The translations under genes were made by a program, and so were the position numbers. The notes beneath the pieces were generated by a model. The model worked only from the letters and a program-made list of their open reading frames with translations. It made no database searches and had not been told where the DNA came from. A stretch of DNA of 64,000 nt from Gallionella sp. GTDB lineage: Bacteria; Pseudomonadota; Gammaproteobacteria; Burkholderiales; Gallionellaceae. The stretch spans positions 309,198 to 373,197 of the forward strand of contig JAQTUP010000002.1 of NCBI GenBank assembly GCA_028707275.1. The letters are read 5' to 3'. The number at the start of each line of letters is the position of its first letter. The first letter of the stretch is position 1. This document shows, piece by piece, positions 19,353 to 30,355 of this stretch.

Positions 19353-21656
19353 ATGCCAAACAGCCCGCAACAGCCGACCATTCTGGTGGTGGACGACGAC
19401 GAAATCAACCGTCGCCTGCTGTTGTCGCTGCTCGATGCCGCAGGCTACGCTGTACGCACGGCATCAGGCGGACAAGAAGCGCTGACTGCCGTTTCCGGAC
19501 AACAGCCGGACCTGATCCTGCTCGATGTGAGAATGCCTGATATGGACGGCTTCGAGGTCACTCGCCGACTCAAGAGCAACGCCCGCAGCGCCTCCATCCC
19601 TATCGTTTTGCTCACGGCGTTAGAAGATCATGAATCACGTCTTAAGGGACTCGAAGCCGGCGCTGAAGAATTTCTCACAAGACCTGTAGACAGAGCGGAA
19701 TTGCAGGTGCGTATCAAAAACCTGCTCAAGATAAAGGAATATAACAACTTCATCGTCAATCATAACCGCATACTTGAAGCTCAGGTGCGAGAGCGTACCA
19801 GTGCATTGAAAATCAGCGAAGCAAAATTTCATACGATCACCGAATCTGCGCAAGACGCCATCGTCATGCTTGACCGTGAAGGGAATATCTCCTTCTGGAA
19901 CGGTGCCGCAGAAACTATTTTTTCCTACAGCAAACGCGAGGCACTGGGAATGAACCTGCAACAGCTGGTCCCTGCCAGATTGCAGGATGCTTATCGGAAA
20001 AAATTTGCCAACTTTCAGCAAAGCGGCACGGGGGCCGCTGTCGGCAAAATTCGTGAACTTGTGGCAATGAACAGGGACGGCAACGAGTTTCCTGTCGAAC
20101 TTTCCCTGAACGCAGTTGAAATTTCATCTCAATGGCATGCCATTGGCATCGTGCGCAACATCAGCGCCCGAAAACAGATAGAGGACAGGCTACACAGGAT
20201 GAACCTGCTCTATAACGCATTGAGTATGTGCAACAAAGCCATCGTGCGCAGCAACAGCCCAACAGAACTGTTTGAAAAAGTCAGCCGGAGCACCGTACAG
20301 TCCGGCGGTTTCGCCATGGCCTGGTTCGGCACGACAGATCCTCATACCCGCACACTCAGGCCCGTTGCCAGTTTTGGCGAGGGGGCAAAGGATTACTTGC
20401 ACGACCTGGAAGTCTCCATAGACTCAAATCACGAACTCACTCCGGCTGGAAGTTTTTCCAGTATCGATCAACCTCTTTGGTGTCAGGATATTGCTGCGGC
20501 ATCCGTTTTGACACCCTTATATGAGCGCGCGATAACTGCCGGTTGGCGCAGCTTTGCCTGGCTGCCCTTAAATTGCGAAGGGGCCGTAACGGGCGCGCTC
20601 CTGCCGTATTCTTTTGCTGCAAACGCCTTCGATCAGGACACGCGCAACCTGCTGATCGAGATGACAGAAGACCTCAGCTATGCGCTGGATAACTTTGCTC
20701 ATATCGCACAGCGCAAACGGAGCGAGGAACAGGCCGAGGCACAGTTGGCCCATACTGTAACGATCAACGCACGACTGCTCGAAGCTAACAAACAGCTCGA
20801 ACAGTCTAAAGCACAATTACTTCAATCGGAAAAAATGGCCGCCATCGGCCTGCTGGCCGCAGGTGTCGCACATGAGATAAACAACCCGATAGGCTATATA
20901 AACTCGAATCTTGGCACGCTTGAAAAATATATGAATCATTTCTTCGTGATCATGGAAAAATATGAAGCCATCGAAACAGAAAACGAGGACGCCAGGCCAT
21001 TATTTCAGGAATTGCACCAGTTCAAGGCGAAGATCAACCTGGAACGGGTGCGCAATGACACCAGATTGCTGATCGCCGAATCTCAGCAGGGACTGGAACG
21101 GGTTAAAAAAATCATCATCGACCTGAAGGAATTTTCTCACAGCGACAGGCAGGATCAGTGGACATCAGTCAACGTGCATCATGTGCTGGACTCCACCCTG
21201 AATGTGGTAGGGAATGAGCTAAAATACAAGTGCGAAGTGGCCAGGGAATATGGCTGCATCCCTGATATCTGCTGCCTGCCCACTCAACTGAATCAGGTAT
21301 TCATGAACCTGCTGATCAATGCGGCACAGGCCATCGAGGTCAGAGGCAAGATCACTCTGAGCACAGGGCAAAAAGATGGCATGATATGGGTGGAGGTGAA
21401 CGATACGGGCAACGGTATCCCGGCCGAAAACATCGCCAACCTGTTCGATCCTTTTTTTACCACCAAACCGGTAGGGCAAGGAACAGGACTGGGACTGTCT
21501 GTATCCTATCAGATCGTGGAGAAGCATCATGGGAAAATTGAGGTGCACAGCAAACAAGGCCATGGTGCAGCTTTCCGTGTATGGTTACCCGTAAAACAAC
21601 CCGATCTCCAGGAGAGACGACATGAACCAAGAACAATCGCCGGAACGTTCGGCTGA
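19353..21656 (+). CDS. Hybrid protein REC-PAS-GAF-histidine kinase
   Basis: 767 aa from ATG 19353, chosen over 19329 because AAGGAG lies at 19342-19347. The receiver (about 1-125) has VVDDDEINRR and phospho-acceptor aspartate in LILLDVRMPDMDG. A PAS domain (about 150-275) has SAQDAIVMLDREGNISFWNG. A GAF-like segment runs about 285-445. A coiled coil leads into the histidine box GLLAAGVAHEINNPIGYINSN. The HATPase has DTGNGIP and GTGLGLSVSYQIV. No membrane spans. The receiver-first order suggests phosphorylation by another kinase, perhaps the gene at 18160. The 3' end overlaps the next gene by 35 bp. Confidence 0.9.
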   Translation: MPNSPQQPTILVVDDDEINRRLLLSLLDAAGYAVRTASGGQEALTAVSGQQPDLILLDVRMPDMDGFEVTRRLKSNARSASIPIVLLTALEDHESRLKGLEAGAEEFLTRPVDRAELQVRIKNLLKIKEYNNFIVNHNRILEAQVRERTSALKISEAKFHTITESAQDAIVMLDREGNISFWNGAAETIFSYSKREALGMNLQQLVPARLQDAYRKKFANFQQSGTGAAVGKIRELVAMNRDGNEFPVELSLNAVEISSQWHAIGIVRNISARKQIEDRLHRMNLLYNALSMCNKAIVRSNSPTELFEKVSRSTVQSGGFAMAWFGTTDPHTRTLRPVASFGEGAKDYLHDLEVSIDSNHELTPAGSFSSIDQPLWCQDIAAASVLTPLYERAITAGWRSFAWLPLNCEGAVTGALLPYSFAANAFDQDTRNLLIEMTEDLSYALDNFAHIAQRKRSEEQAEAQLAHTVTINARLLEANKQLEQSKAQLLQSEKMAAIGLLAAGVAHEINNPIGYINSNLGTLEKYMNHFFVIMEKYEAIETENEDARPLFQELHQFKAKINLERVRNDTRLLIAESQQGLERVKKIIIDLKEFSHSDRQDQWTSVNVHHVLDSTLNVVGNELKYKCEVAREYGCIPDICCLPTQLNQVFMNLLINAAQAIEVRGKITLSTGQKDGMIWVEVNDTGNGIPAENIANLFDPFFTTKPVGQGTGLGLSVSYQIVEKHHGKIEVHSKQGHGAAFRVWLPVKQPDLQERRHEPRTIAGTFG

Positions 21657-22938
21657 AACGCTGTTATTCGTCGATGATGACGCAAATATTCTGTCTGCTC
21701 TGGAGCGCCTGTTCTGGCCGCAGGGTTACACCATCCTCACGGCGACAGGCGGCGAACAAGCGCTGGCGCTGATCGAGAAGCAGCCCGTCGATCTTGTGAT
21801 CTCTGACATGCGTATGCCACAGATGACGGGCGCCGAGGTACTGGAACAGATACGCTGCAAATATCCGGATACCGTCCGCATCCTGCTGACGGGTTATTCC
21901 GACATGAGCTCGACCATCGCTGCGATCAACCGGGCCGAGATCTATCGTTACATCGCCAAGCCATGGAACGACGAAGACATCGTGATGATCGTGCGCGATG
22001 CGCTTGAACGAAAATTTCTGCGTGCTGAAAAACAACGGCTCGAAGTCCTGACTTTGCAACAGAACGACGAACTTCAGGCTTTAAATTCCAGCCTTGAGGA
22101 CAAGGTCCGCCAGCGCACTGAACAGCTGCGCTGTGCGCTCAAATTACTCGATGACGCGCACGAACAGCTGAAAAAAGATTACTTCACCACTATCCAGGTC
22201 TTCGCCAACCTGATGGAGCTGCGCCGAGGCACGATGGCCGGGCATTCGCGGCGCGTCGCACAACTTTGTCGGAGCATCGCGGACAAGATGCAACTGCCTG
22301 AGACCGAAATCCAAACCGTAGAGACAGCGGCTCTGTTGCACAACATCGGCAAGATCGGACTGGCGGATTTCCTGCTGGACAAACCTTACGCCGAGTTATC
22401 GCAGGCTGAGCGCGCAAAATTCAACCTGCATCCGCTGCGTGCAGCTGCGGCACTGCTGGCACTCGACCCGCTGCGTGAAGCTGCCGAGTTGATCCGTCAT
22501 CATCTGGAGAACTACGACGGGCAGGGCAATCATTCCGGCCTGTCCGGCGACAACCTGCCGCTGGGCGCTCGTATTCTGCATGTAGCCAGCGACTACGATG
22601 CGTTACAACAAGGCCTGATCAGCCACGACAAACAATCACCGGAACAGGCGCTCAACACGATCAGAAACGGCAAAAACATGCACTACGACCCGAACGTCGT
22701 GGATGCGTTCTGCGAAATGATGCTGCATGCAGGGAGCTATAGCCGTGTCGTAACCGAATTCCAGGTGAGCAGCAGCCAATTATACGAAGGGATGCTGCTC
22801 ACGCGCGATGTGGTGACAGACAATGGTACTTTACTGCTCCTGAGTGACTCTCAACTGAACGCTGGGCACATCCGCCAGATACGGGAATTCGAGCAGAGCT
22901 CAGGGGAGCTGCTGACGATTTATACCAATTCGATTTGA
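21622..22938 (+). CDS. Response regulator with degenerate HD-GYP domain
   Basis: 438 aa, overlapping the upstream kinase by 35 bp with an AGGAGA ribosome binding site inside it. The receiver (about 10-130) is intact (VDDDANILSA, DLVISDMRMPQMTG, KPW). A coiled coil follows, and then an HD-GYP-like domain (about 190-370). In it the HD pair reads HN (LLHNIGKIGLADFLL) and the GYP motif reads GNH (YDGQGNHSGLSG). Loss of the metal-binding aspartate predicts no c-di-GMP hydrolysis. About 70 C-terminal residues are of no known family. It may act as a binding or scaffold output for the relay. It belongs with the following double-receiver gene, 6 bp away. Confidence 0.88.
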   Translation: MNQEQSPERSAETLLFVDDDANILSALERLFWPQGYTILTATGGEQALALIEKQPVDLVISDMRMPQMTGAEVLEQIRCKYPDTVRILLTGYSDMSSTIAAINRAEIYRYIAKPWNDEDIVMIVRDALERKFLRAEKQRLEVLTLQQNDELQALNSSLEDKVRQRTEQLRCALKLLDDAHEQLKKDYFTTIQVFANLMELRRGTMAGHSRRVAQLCRSIADKMQLPETEIQTVETAALLHNIGKIGLADFLLDKPYAELSQAERAKFNLHPLRAAAALLALDPLREAAELIRHHLENYDGQGNHSGLSGDNLPLGARILHVASDYDALQQGLISHDKQSPEQALNTIRNGKNMHYDPNVVDAFCEMMLHAGSYSRVVTEFQVSSSQLYEGMLLTRDVVTDNGTLLLLSDSQLNAGHIRQIREFEQSSGELLTIYTNSI

Positions 22939-22944
22939 CCTGGC

Positions 22945-23931
22945 ATGATCGATACTTACCGCATCCTGTTGCTGGACGACGACGATTTTATTCTGTCTGC
23001 ACTGACACGGGAATTGTTCAGCTCACCCAGCGTCAGTCTCGGGGGGCTTGAAATCGAAACGTTCACATCCCCTCTCGCGGCGCTTACCCGAGCGCGGGAA
23101 AAAGATGGCTATTTCGATGTCGTGATCGCCGACAACCGCATGCCGGAGATGAGCGGCATTGATTTTTTCAATACATTCCGTGAAATCCAGCCCGATGCGG
23201 TACGCATCATATTGAGCGGTCATACCGTGCGGGCAGACATGATGCGTGCCATCAACGAAGCACACATAGACTGCTTCATGAGTAAACCCTGGCACACCTA
23301 CGGGCTGAAATGCGCACTGGTACAGGCGCTCAGACGCTATGAGCTGCGCTGCGACAATCAGCGCCTGGCGAAGCTTTATCTCGAACACTTCGGCATGCAG
23401 CACCGGATGCAACACAAGGACCAGTTTCGCCTGATGGTGCTCGACGACGACCCGCATACACTAAGCTCACTCAATCGCGAGCTGGGCGAAACCTGTAGCC
23501 TGGGATGCGTCGGTGTGTACCCGCTGGAGGTTCACACCTTCGAGAGCGCTAACGCCGCGCTCGCGGCGGCGCAATCTCAGAAATTCGATATCGTCATCAG
23601 CGACTATGCCATGCCAACGATCAATGGCATCGATTTACTGCGTCAGATTAAGGCCATGCAGCCCGATGCAGTCCGCATCCTGTTAAGCGGCGTGGCCGAT
23701 GTGGATGTACTGATCAACGCCATCAATTTTCTGGGTATCAATTATTTCGTGACAAAACCGTGGCGTGACTACGAATTACGCGCCGCGATTGATACGGCAT
23801 TGTCACACTATGAATTGAAACTGGAAAACCGCTGTCTGTCCGATCGTCTCAGGCTGAAAATCAAACGCATCACGAACCCATCCGGCGTGAACGCCGACAG
23901 GTTTACACAGACCGTCGGCGATGACGTATGA
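22945..23931 (+). CDS. Tandem double-receiver protein (REC-REC)
   Basis: 328 aa. REC1 (about 1-135) has LLLDDDDF, VVIADNRMPEMSG and KPW. REC2 (about 165-300) has MVLDDDPH, IVISDYAMPTING and KPW. Both receivers keep the acidic pocket, phospho-acceptor and lysine. The two domains look homologous to each other and to the receiver of the gene at 21622. No output domain is present, so it should act as a phosphate sink or a protein-binding relay element. It ends the phosphorelay operon. Its last 29 bp overlap the converging dedA gene. Confidence 0.88.
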   Translation: MIDTYRILLLDDDDFILSALTRELFSSPSVSLGGLEIETFTSPLAALTRAREKDGYFDVVIADNRMPEMSGIDFFNTFREIQPDAVRIILSGHTVRADMMRAINEAHIDCFMSKPWHTYGLKCALVQALRRYELRCDNQRLAKLYLEHFGMQHRMQHKDQFRLMVLDDDPHTLSSLNRELGETCSLGCVGVYPLEVHTFESANAALAAAQSQKFDIVISDYAMPTINGIDLLRQIKAMQPDAVRILLSGVADVDVLINAINFLGINYFVTKPWRDYELRAAIDTALSHYELKLENRCLSDRLRLKIKRITNPSGVNADRFTQTVGDDV

Positions 23932-24544
23932 ACTCGATCATGGCGGGAATAAAGGAAATCAGAATGACGCCCAGTATGATCAGGGTAAGGTTGTTTTTGA
24001 CCACCGGAAAGTTGCCGAAAAAGTAACCTGCCAGCGTCAGGCTGCCGATCCATGCCACGCTGCCCAGCGCGCTGTACAGCACGAACAGGCGATAACGCAT
24101 CAGGCCTATACCGGCGACAAAGGGCGCAAAGGTTCGGATGACGGGCATGAACCTGGCAAAAATAATCGTTTTTCCTCCATGCTTTTCATAGAAGGCGTGG
24201 GTTTTATCCAGATGTTCGCGCTTGAGGAACTTACCTTCCAGACGAATAAACAGGCGCATGCCTATCAGTCGCCCGACCCAGTAATTGGTATTATCGCCGC
24301 TAAAAGCCGCCAGTATCAACAACGGGATCAACCAGTGCAGTTGCAAGGCGTCCAGACCGCACAGCGCCCCGGCCACAAACAGCAGTGAATCTCCGGGCAG
24401 AAAGGGCGCGAATACCAGACCTGTCTCGGCAAAGATAATCATGAACAAAATGGCGTAAACCCACACGCCATAGTCCTGCACCATCGCCATCAGATGGGTG
24501 TCGAGGTGTAAAACAAGATCAATAAATGCGGCTAATAAGTCCAA
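23903..24544 (-). CDS. DedA-family inner-membrane protein
   Basis: 213 aa of the DedA/SNARE-associated (VTT) family, linked to undecaprenyl-phosphate or phospholipid translocation. Hallmarks: FAETGLVFAPFLPGDSLLF, the GDNTNYWVGR block and FARFMPVIRTFAPFVAGIG with its conserved F-x-R-x-x-P-x-x-R. About five hydrophobic segments and a basic C-terminus are present. The end overlaps the double-receiver gene in convergent orientation. The 114-bp gap to secF contains GGGGAA repeats and a GCGCCAAAGGCGC hairpin. Confidence 0.92.
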   Translation of the reverse strand: MDLLAAFIDLVLHLDTHLMAMVQDYGVWVYAILFMIIFAETGLVFAPFLPGDSLLFVAGALCGLDALQLHWLIPLLILAAFSGDNTNYWVGRLIGMRLFIRLEGKFLKREHLDKTHAFYEKHGGKTIIFARFMPVIRTFAPFVAGIGLMRYRLFVLYSALGSVAWIGSLTLAGYFFGNFPVVKNNLTLIILGVILISFIPAMIEFIRHRRRSV

Positions 24545-24658
24545 TGTAGATCCTATTTATGATTTCGAGAAGAGTAAAGGGGGAAGGGGAAGGGGAAAGA
24601 GGGGTTCCCCTTGAGCGCCAAAGGCGCGATCCCTTCTCTTTTCTCCCTTCCCAAGTTT

Positions 24659-25591
24659 TTACGGCAACACTTCTTCGGACTCAACCTTTTCCGGCTTGAT
24701 AAAGTCTTCGCGCGACACGCCCAGCCACAAGAGAATCGGACTTGCGACCAATACCGAGGAATAAATACTGAACATGATACCGATGGTTAAGGCCATTGCG
24801 AAATAATGCAGCGTCTCCCCCCCCAGAAACAACATCGCGCCCACCATCATCTGCGTGCAACCGTGGGTGATGATGGTGCGGGACATGGTACGCGTGATCG
24901 CATTGTCGATGATCTCGGTCACTTCTGCTCCGCGCATCTTGCGGAAATTCTCGCGAATCCGGTCGAACACGACCACCGATTCATTTACCGAATAACCCAG
25001 CACCGCCAGCACTGCCGCCAGCACCGACAGGGAAAATTCCCACTGGAAGAAGGCGAAGAAACCCAGAATGATCACCACGTCATGCAAGTTGGCGATAATC
25101 GCTGACAGGCCGAACTTCCACTCGAAGCGTATCCACAGATAACCTACGATACCCAAACTGACCAGCAACAACGCCATCGCACCGTTATTGATCAGATCGC
25201 GACCTACCTGCGGGCCTACGAATTCGACGCGACGCATTTCAACGCTGGCATCGTGCTGGTGCAAGGCCGACACCACCTGTTCGCTCAGTTTGGCACCCGC
25301 GATATTTTTCTTGAGCGGAATTTGAATCAACACATCATGGCTGGAGCCGAAATTTTGCACTTGTGCATCAGGCAGACCGGCCGCACCCAACTGTTCACGC
25401 ACCTGCGCCAGATCGGCCGGTTGCGCGTAATGCACTTCGATCACCGTGCCGCCGGTAAAATCCACGCCGAAACTCAGGCCTTTGGTTGCCAGAAAAAACA
25501 CGGCAAGCAAGAACGTGACCAGAGAAATGGCCGTGGTGTAGCGTCCATAACTCATGAACGGGATATCGCGCTTAATCCTGAAAAATTCCAT
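24659..25591 (-). CDS. secF: Protein translocase subunit SecF
   Basis: 310 aa, normal length. Six membrane helices with a large periplasmic loop after TM1. FGVDFTGGTVIEVHY and the C-terminal SVNESVVVFDRIRENFR (D4 region) are conserved. With SecD it uses the proton gradient to complete protein export. It follows secD after 135 bp. That gap holds an AACGGGCATG/CATGCCCGTT stem and a REP-like palindrome. Confidence 0.97.
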   Translation of the reverse strand: MEFFRIKRDIPFMSYGRYTTAISLVTFLLAVFFLATKGLSFGVDFTGGTVIEVHYAQPADLAQVREQLGAAGLPDAQVQNFGSSHDVLIQIPLKKNIAGAKLSEQVVSALHQHDASVEMRRVEFVGPQVGRDLINNGAMALLLVSLGIVGYLWIRFEWKFGLSAIIANLHDVVIILGFFAFFQWEFSLSVLAAVLAVLGYSVNESVVVFDRIRENFRKMRGAEVTEIIDNAITRTMSRTIITHGCTQMMVGAMLFLGGETLHYFAMALTIGIMFSIYSSVLVASPILLWLGVSREDFIKPEKVESEEVLP

Positions 25592-25673
25592 CTTTATTCC
25601 TTAGCCGAACGGGCATGACAAAATTGTCGCCCTTGATGATGAAGCAAGCCATGCCCGTTTTCCCTCACCTCAA

Positions 25674-25697
25674 CCCTCTCCCGCAAGCGGGCGAGGG
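25674..25697. repeat. REP-like palindrome between secD and secF
   Basis: CCCTCTCCCGC AA GCGGGCGAGGG, an 11-bp stem with one mismatch. It belongs to the same family as the longer inverted element at 41781-41964 and the C/G palindromes near 42920 and 46236. Confidence 0.75.
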
Positions 25698-25726
25698 AGC
25701 AAACGTCTCGCTACGCGAGTTTAACG

Positions 25727-27538
25727 TTATCCTATCGAGACGTTAGTCAACCGGGCGCGGCGACCGTAAACCAGATTCACGATAGCGCGTGACACCAACA
25801 CCGAACTGAACATCGAGGTCAGAATACCCAGGCACAATACGACCGCAAAACCCTTGATCGGCCCCGAACCAAACAAAAACAGCGCGATACCGGCGATCAG
25901 GTTGGTGATATTCGAGTCAATGATCGTGGCGAACGCATTTTCGTAGCCCGCGTGGATCGCGGCCTGCGGCGTAATCCCGTTGCGCAATTCTTCACGAATA
26001 CGCTCGTTGATCAACACGTTCGAATCGATCGCCATACCGAGGGTCAGCGCGATACCCGCCATGCCCGGCAGCGTCAGGGTCGCCTGCAGCATGGACAGCA
26101 GCGCGATCAGCAGCAACAGGTTAGCTGCCAGCGCCAGCACGGAAATCGTGCCGAACATCATGTAATACGCCACCATGAACACCGCGATCAACATGAAGCC
26201 TATCTTGGTGGAATTGAATCCGCGTGCGATGTTGTCCGCACCAAGACTCGGGCCTACCGTGCGCTCTTCGACAATTTCCATCGGTGCTGCCAGCGCTCCC
26301 GCACGCAGCAGCAGCGCGGTATCCTGCGCCTCTTCAGTCGTCATTTTGCCGCTGATCTGAACGCGGCCACCACCGATCTCCTCGCGAATAACCGGCGCCG
26401 TGACAATTTCACCCCTGCCTTTTTCGAACAGGATGATCGCCATGCGCTTGTTGACGTTCTCGCGGGTCGCGTCCTTGAACTTGCGTGCGCCTATGCCGTC
26501 CAGATTGATATGCACAGCAGCTTCGTTGTTACGGTTATCGAAGCCTGGCTGCGCGTCATTGATGCGTTCACCCGTCAAGATCACCTGCTTCTTCACCAGC
26601 AGGGTATTTCCTTCCCGATCCTTGAACATCTCGGTGCCAAAGGGTGCTACACCACCTGCGCCCACCTGATGCTCATCATCCACCATGCGCACTTCCAGGG
26701 TCGCGGTTCTCCCCAAAATATCCTTGGCACGCGCCGTATCCTGCACACCGGGCAGCTGCACCACCACGCGATCAGCGCCCTGCTGCTGAATCACAGGTTC
26801 TGCAACACCCAGTTCATTGACACGATTGCGCAAAGTCAGCAGGTTTTGCTGAACGGCCGACTCCTCGATGCGATGTTCAGCCTCTGGCTTGAGTTTAGCT
26901 TGCAGCAGGAATTCACCGCCCTCTTCTTTCCCGGTCAATGCATAGTCGGCAAATCGTTGCTTGAGTTGTTCCTCGCCTTTACTTCGGGCTGCCGCGTCGC
27001 GGAATTTCACCAACAGGATATTGCCCTCGCGACTGACACCCGAATAGGCAATATTTTCTTCACGCAAGGCCATCCGGATGTCGCCCGTCGCTGCCTCCAG
27101 AGCCTTGTCCAGTGCGGCTTTCATGTCCACTTGCAGCAAAAAATGAACCCCGCCGCGCAAATCAAGCCCCAGATACATCGGCAAGGCGTGCAGACTGGTC
27201 AACCACTGAGGCGAGCGCGGCAGCAAATTGAGCGCCACCACATAATCCTCCCCCAACTGGGCTTTGAGCACATCCTTGGCCTTGAGCTGCAAATCCGTAT
27301 CGGCAAAACGCGCCTTGATACTCGTGCCTTCGAGCTCGATCATCTCCGCGTTCAGGCCAGCGGCCTTGAGCGCGACTTCAACGCGACCCAGCAGGACTGT
27401 ATCCGCCTTCAGGCTCGAACGCAGAGGCAATACCTGCACGGCTGGCGATTCCCCGAAGAAATTCGGCAGGGTGTAAATCAGGCCTGCCAGCAACACAGCC
27501 AGGATCAGCAGATACTTCCACAGTGGATAACGGTTCAT
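25727..27538 (-). CDS. secD: Protein translocase subunit SecD
   Basis: 603 aa from ATG 27538 (MNRYPLWKYLLILAVLLAG), rejecting a longer frame to 27586. TM1 is followed by the large periplasmic P1 domain with GLDLRGGVHFLLQVD. The C-terminal five helices carry GMAIDSNVLINERIREELR (D4 motif) and the ALVL-type helices. It works with SecF and YajC on SecYEG. Gene order queA-tgt-yajC-secD-secF is the conserved proteobacterial arrangement. Confidence 0.97.
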   Translation of the reverse strand: MNRYPLWKYLLILAVLLAGLIYTLPNFFGESPAVQVLPLRSSLKADTVLLGRVEVALKAAGLNAEMIELEGTSIKARFADTDLQLKAKDVLKAQLGEDYVVALNLLPRSPQWLTSLHALPMYLGLDLRGGVHFLLQVDMKAALDKALEAATGDIRMALREENIAYSGVSREGNILLVKFRDAAARSKGEEQLKQRFADYALTGKEEGGEFLLQAKLKPEAEHRIEESAVQQNLLTLRNRVNELGVAEPVIQQQGADRVVVQLPGVQDTARAKDILGRTATLEVRMVDDEHQVGAGGVAPFGTEMFKDREGNTLLVKKQVILTGERINDAQPGFDNRNNEAAVHINLDGIGARKFKDATRENVNKRMAIILFEKGRGEIVTAPVIREEIGGGRVQISGKMTTEEAQDTALLLRAGALAAPMEIVEERTVGPSLGADNIARGFNSTKIGFMLIAVFMVAYYMMFGTISVLALAANLLLLIALLSMLQATLTLPGMAGIALTLGMAIDSNVLINERIREELRNGITPQAAIHAGYENAFATIIDSNITNLIAGIALFLFGSGPIKGFAVVLCLGILTSMFSSVLVSRAIVNLVYGRRARLTNVSIG

Positions 27539-27594
27539 AACGACCTCAGAAATGATGCGTGTGATACGCGCCATAACGGCGCGCAACTATTTGA

Positions 27595-27921
27595 TTACTT
27601 GATTGATTTAATCGTTCCCTTGGGCAGCACGCTCTGGATCGCGGTTTTTTGAACGGTCACTTCCAGATTTTCGGCGAGTTCCACGCTGACATAGGCTTCA
27701 AAAACCTTGTTAACGCGGCCCAATTCGCCACCCACTGTCACGACTTCATCGCCACGCTGCAAAGCATCGATCATCAGCTTGTGCTCTTTGGCGCGCGTTT
27801 GTTGCGGGCGCAATACCAGGAAATAAAACACGGCGACCAATGCTACCAGCGGCAAATATTCCATAAAACCACCCTGCGCTGATCCTGCCGCCGCTTCTGC
27901 ATATGCGTTACTGATAAACAT
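27595..27921 (-). CDS. yajC: Preprotein translocase accessory protein YajC
   Basis: 108 aa from ATG 27921. A single N-terminal membrane helix (YLPLVALVAVFYFLVLRPQQTRAKEH) is followed by the cytosolic domain with LQRGDEVVTVGGELGRV. It associates with SecDF. It sits between tgt and secD, in the standard order. Confidence 0.96.
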   Translation of the reverse strand: MFISNAYAEAAAGSAQGGFMEYLPLVALVAVFYFLVLRPQQTRAKEHKLMIDALQRGDEVVTVGGELGRVNKVFEAYVSVELAENLEVTVQKTAIQSVLPKGTIKSIK

Positions 27922-27979
27922 TATTCTTACTCCACGAATCAATCAAAAGGGGCGCATTCTAGCACGAAGCCTGTTACAG

Positions 27980-29128
<1,149 letters not shown>

Positions 29129-29140
29129 CTACACTGGGTT

Positions 29141-29175
29141 GGGGAGTGGGGAGTGGGGAGTGGGGAGTGGGGAGC
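29141..29175. repeat. 7-bp tandem repeat (GGGGAGT)5
   Basis: Five consecutive GGGGAGT units (the last GGGGAGC) plus a degenerate sixth (GGGAAGT), in the queA-tgt intercistronic gap. On the other strand the unit reads CCCCACT, close to the heptameric CCCCA(A/G)T STRR repeats described from cyanobacteria. Confidence 0.92.
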
Positions 29176-29203
29176 GGGAAGTAAAAACCTGTACTGCGTG
29201 CCC

Positions 29204-29294
29204 TTTCCACTTTCCACTTTCCACTTTCCACTTTCCACTTTCCACTTTCCACTTACCACTTACCACTTTCCACTTTCCACTTACCACTTACCAC
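29204..29294. repeat. 7-bp tandem repeat (TTTCCAC/TTACCAC)13
   Basis: Thirteen uninterrupted 7-bp units: seven TTTCCAC, two TTACCAC, two TTTCCAC, two TTACCAC. The last base overlaps the queA stop codon (CTA at 29294-29296). The blockwise arrangement of variants suggests duplication of multi-unit segments. Confidence 0.95.
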
Positions 29295-30319
29295 TAGCTG
29301 TTTTTTCGCTCTATCAGCATCGCATCGCCATAACTGAAGAAACGATATTGTTGCTCCACCGCATGACGATAAGCTTCCCGAATCTCATCCATGCCGCCGA
29401 ACGCGCTCACCAGCATCAAAAGCGTGGACCTGGGCAGATGAAAATTGGTCAGCAACACATCCACCACGCGAAACCGATAACCCGGCGTGATAAAAATTCT
29501 CGTCTCGCCGGTGCCGGATTTTAACCCGCCATCTACTGCGGCGCTCTCCAGAGCGCGCAAACTGGTGGTACCCACCGCGATCACCCGTCCGCCCGCAACA
29601 CGCGCCGCATCGATCAAATCGACCGTAGCCTGCGGTATCTCATAACGCTCGCTGTGCATCCTGTGCTCGGTGACAAATTCGGCACGCACCGGCTGAAAGG
29701 TACCGGCGCCGACATGCAAGGTCACATAAGCTATTTTCACGCCTTTATCCCGCAAGGCTTGCAGCATCCTGTCATCGAAATGCAGTCCCGCCGTGGGGGC
29801 CGCCACCGCACCCGATGCGCGGGCGAACACCGTCTGGTAGCGCTCTTCGTCCTCGTCCTCCGCCGCGTGGGTAATATAAGGCGGCAGGGGCAGACGCCCC
29901 AGACGTTCGAGCACATCGAGCACAGGCGCGTCACAGATAAAACGCAAATGGTAAAATTCACCCTCGCGCCCCAGCACCTCCACATTCAGCTCCCCCGCCA
30001 AAAACAGGTAACTGCCCGATACAGGCGACTTGCTGGCGCGCACCTGAGCCAAGACCTCGGTATCGTTCAGCACGCGCTCGACGAGCACTTCAATTTTTCC
30101 GCCGCTGCGTTTGATGCCGAACAAACGCGCACGAATCACGCGCGTGTCATTGAGCACCAGCACATCGGCGGGCACAAGCTTTTGTAAAAGATCTGAAAAA
30201 TCAGCATCCTCCAGAATTCCGTCGCGCACACACAGCAGTCGGCTGGCTCCGCGCACTTCGGGCGGATGCTGCGCAATCAGGCACTCTGGCAGGGTAAAAT
30301 CAAACTCATCGGTACGCAT
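29294..30319 (-). CDS. queA: S-adenosylmethionine:tRNA ribosyltransferase-isomerase
   Basis: 341 aa from ATG 30319; an alternative GTG at 30325 adds two residues. It transfers the ribosyl of SAM to preQ1-tRNA to give epoxyqueuosine. Typical sequences: [48 protein letters not shown] and [17 protein letters not shown]. It heads the queA-tgt-yajC-secDF block. Its stop codon is formed at the edge of a heptamer repeat array. Confidence 0.97.
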   Translation of the reverse strand: MRTDEFDFTLPECLIAQHPPEVRGASRLLCVRDGILEDADFSDLLQKLVPADVLVLNDTRVIRARLFGIKRSGGKIEVLVERVLNDTEVLAQVRASKSPVSGSYLFLAGELNVEVLGREGEFYHLRFICDAPVLDVLERLGRLPLPPYITHAAEDEDEERYQTVFARASGAVAAPTAGLHFDDRMLQALRDKGVKIAYVTLHVGAGTFQPVRAEFVTEHRMHSERYEIPQATVDLIDAARVAGGRVIAVGTTSLRALESAAVDGGLKSGTGETRIFITPGYRFRVVDVLLTNFHLPRSTLLMLVSAFGGMDEIREAYRHAVEQQYRFFSYGDAMLIERKNS

Positions 30320-30355
30320 AACCACCAGGCCAATTTCATAAAAGCGAGATTGTAG

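Noticed and set aside
25952..27652. 566-codon plus-strand frame opposite secD
   Set aside because: It is antisense to a clearly conserved SecD, has Gln/His/Arg-rich composition of a mirror frame, and matches no family.
29141..29294. Possible CRISPR array
   Set aside because: The repeats are 7 bp, contiguous and without spacers; no cas genes are present.
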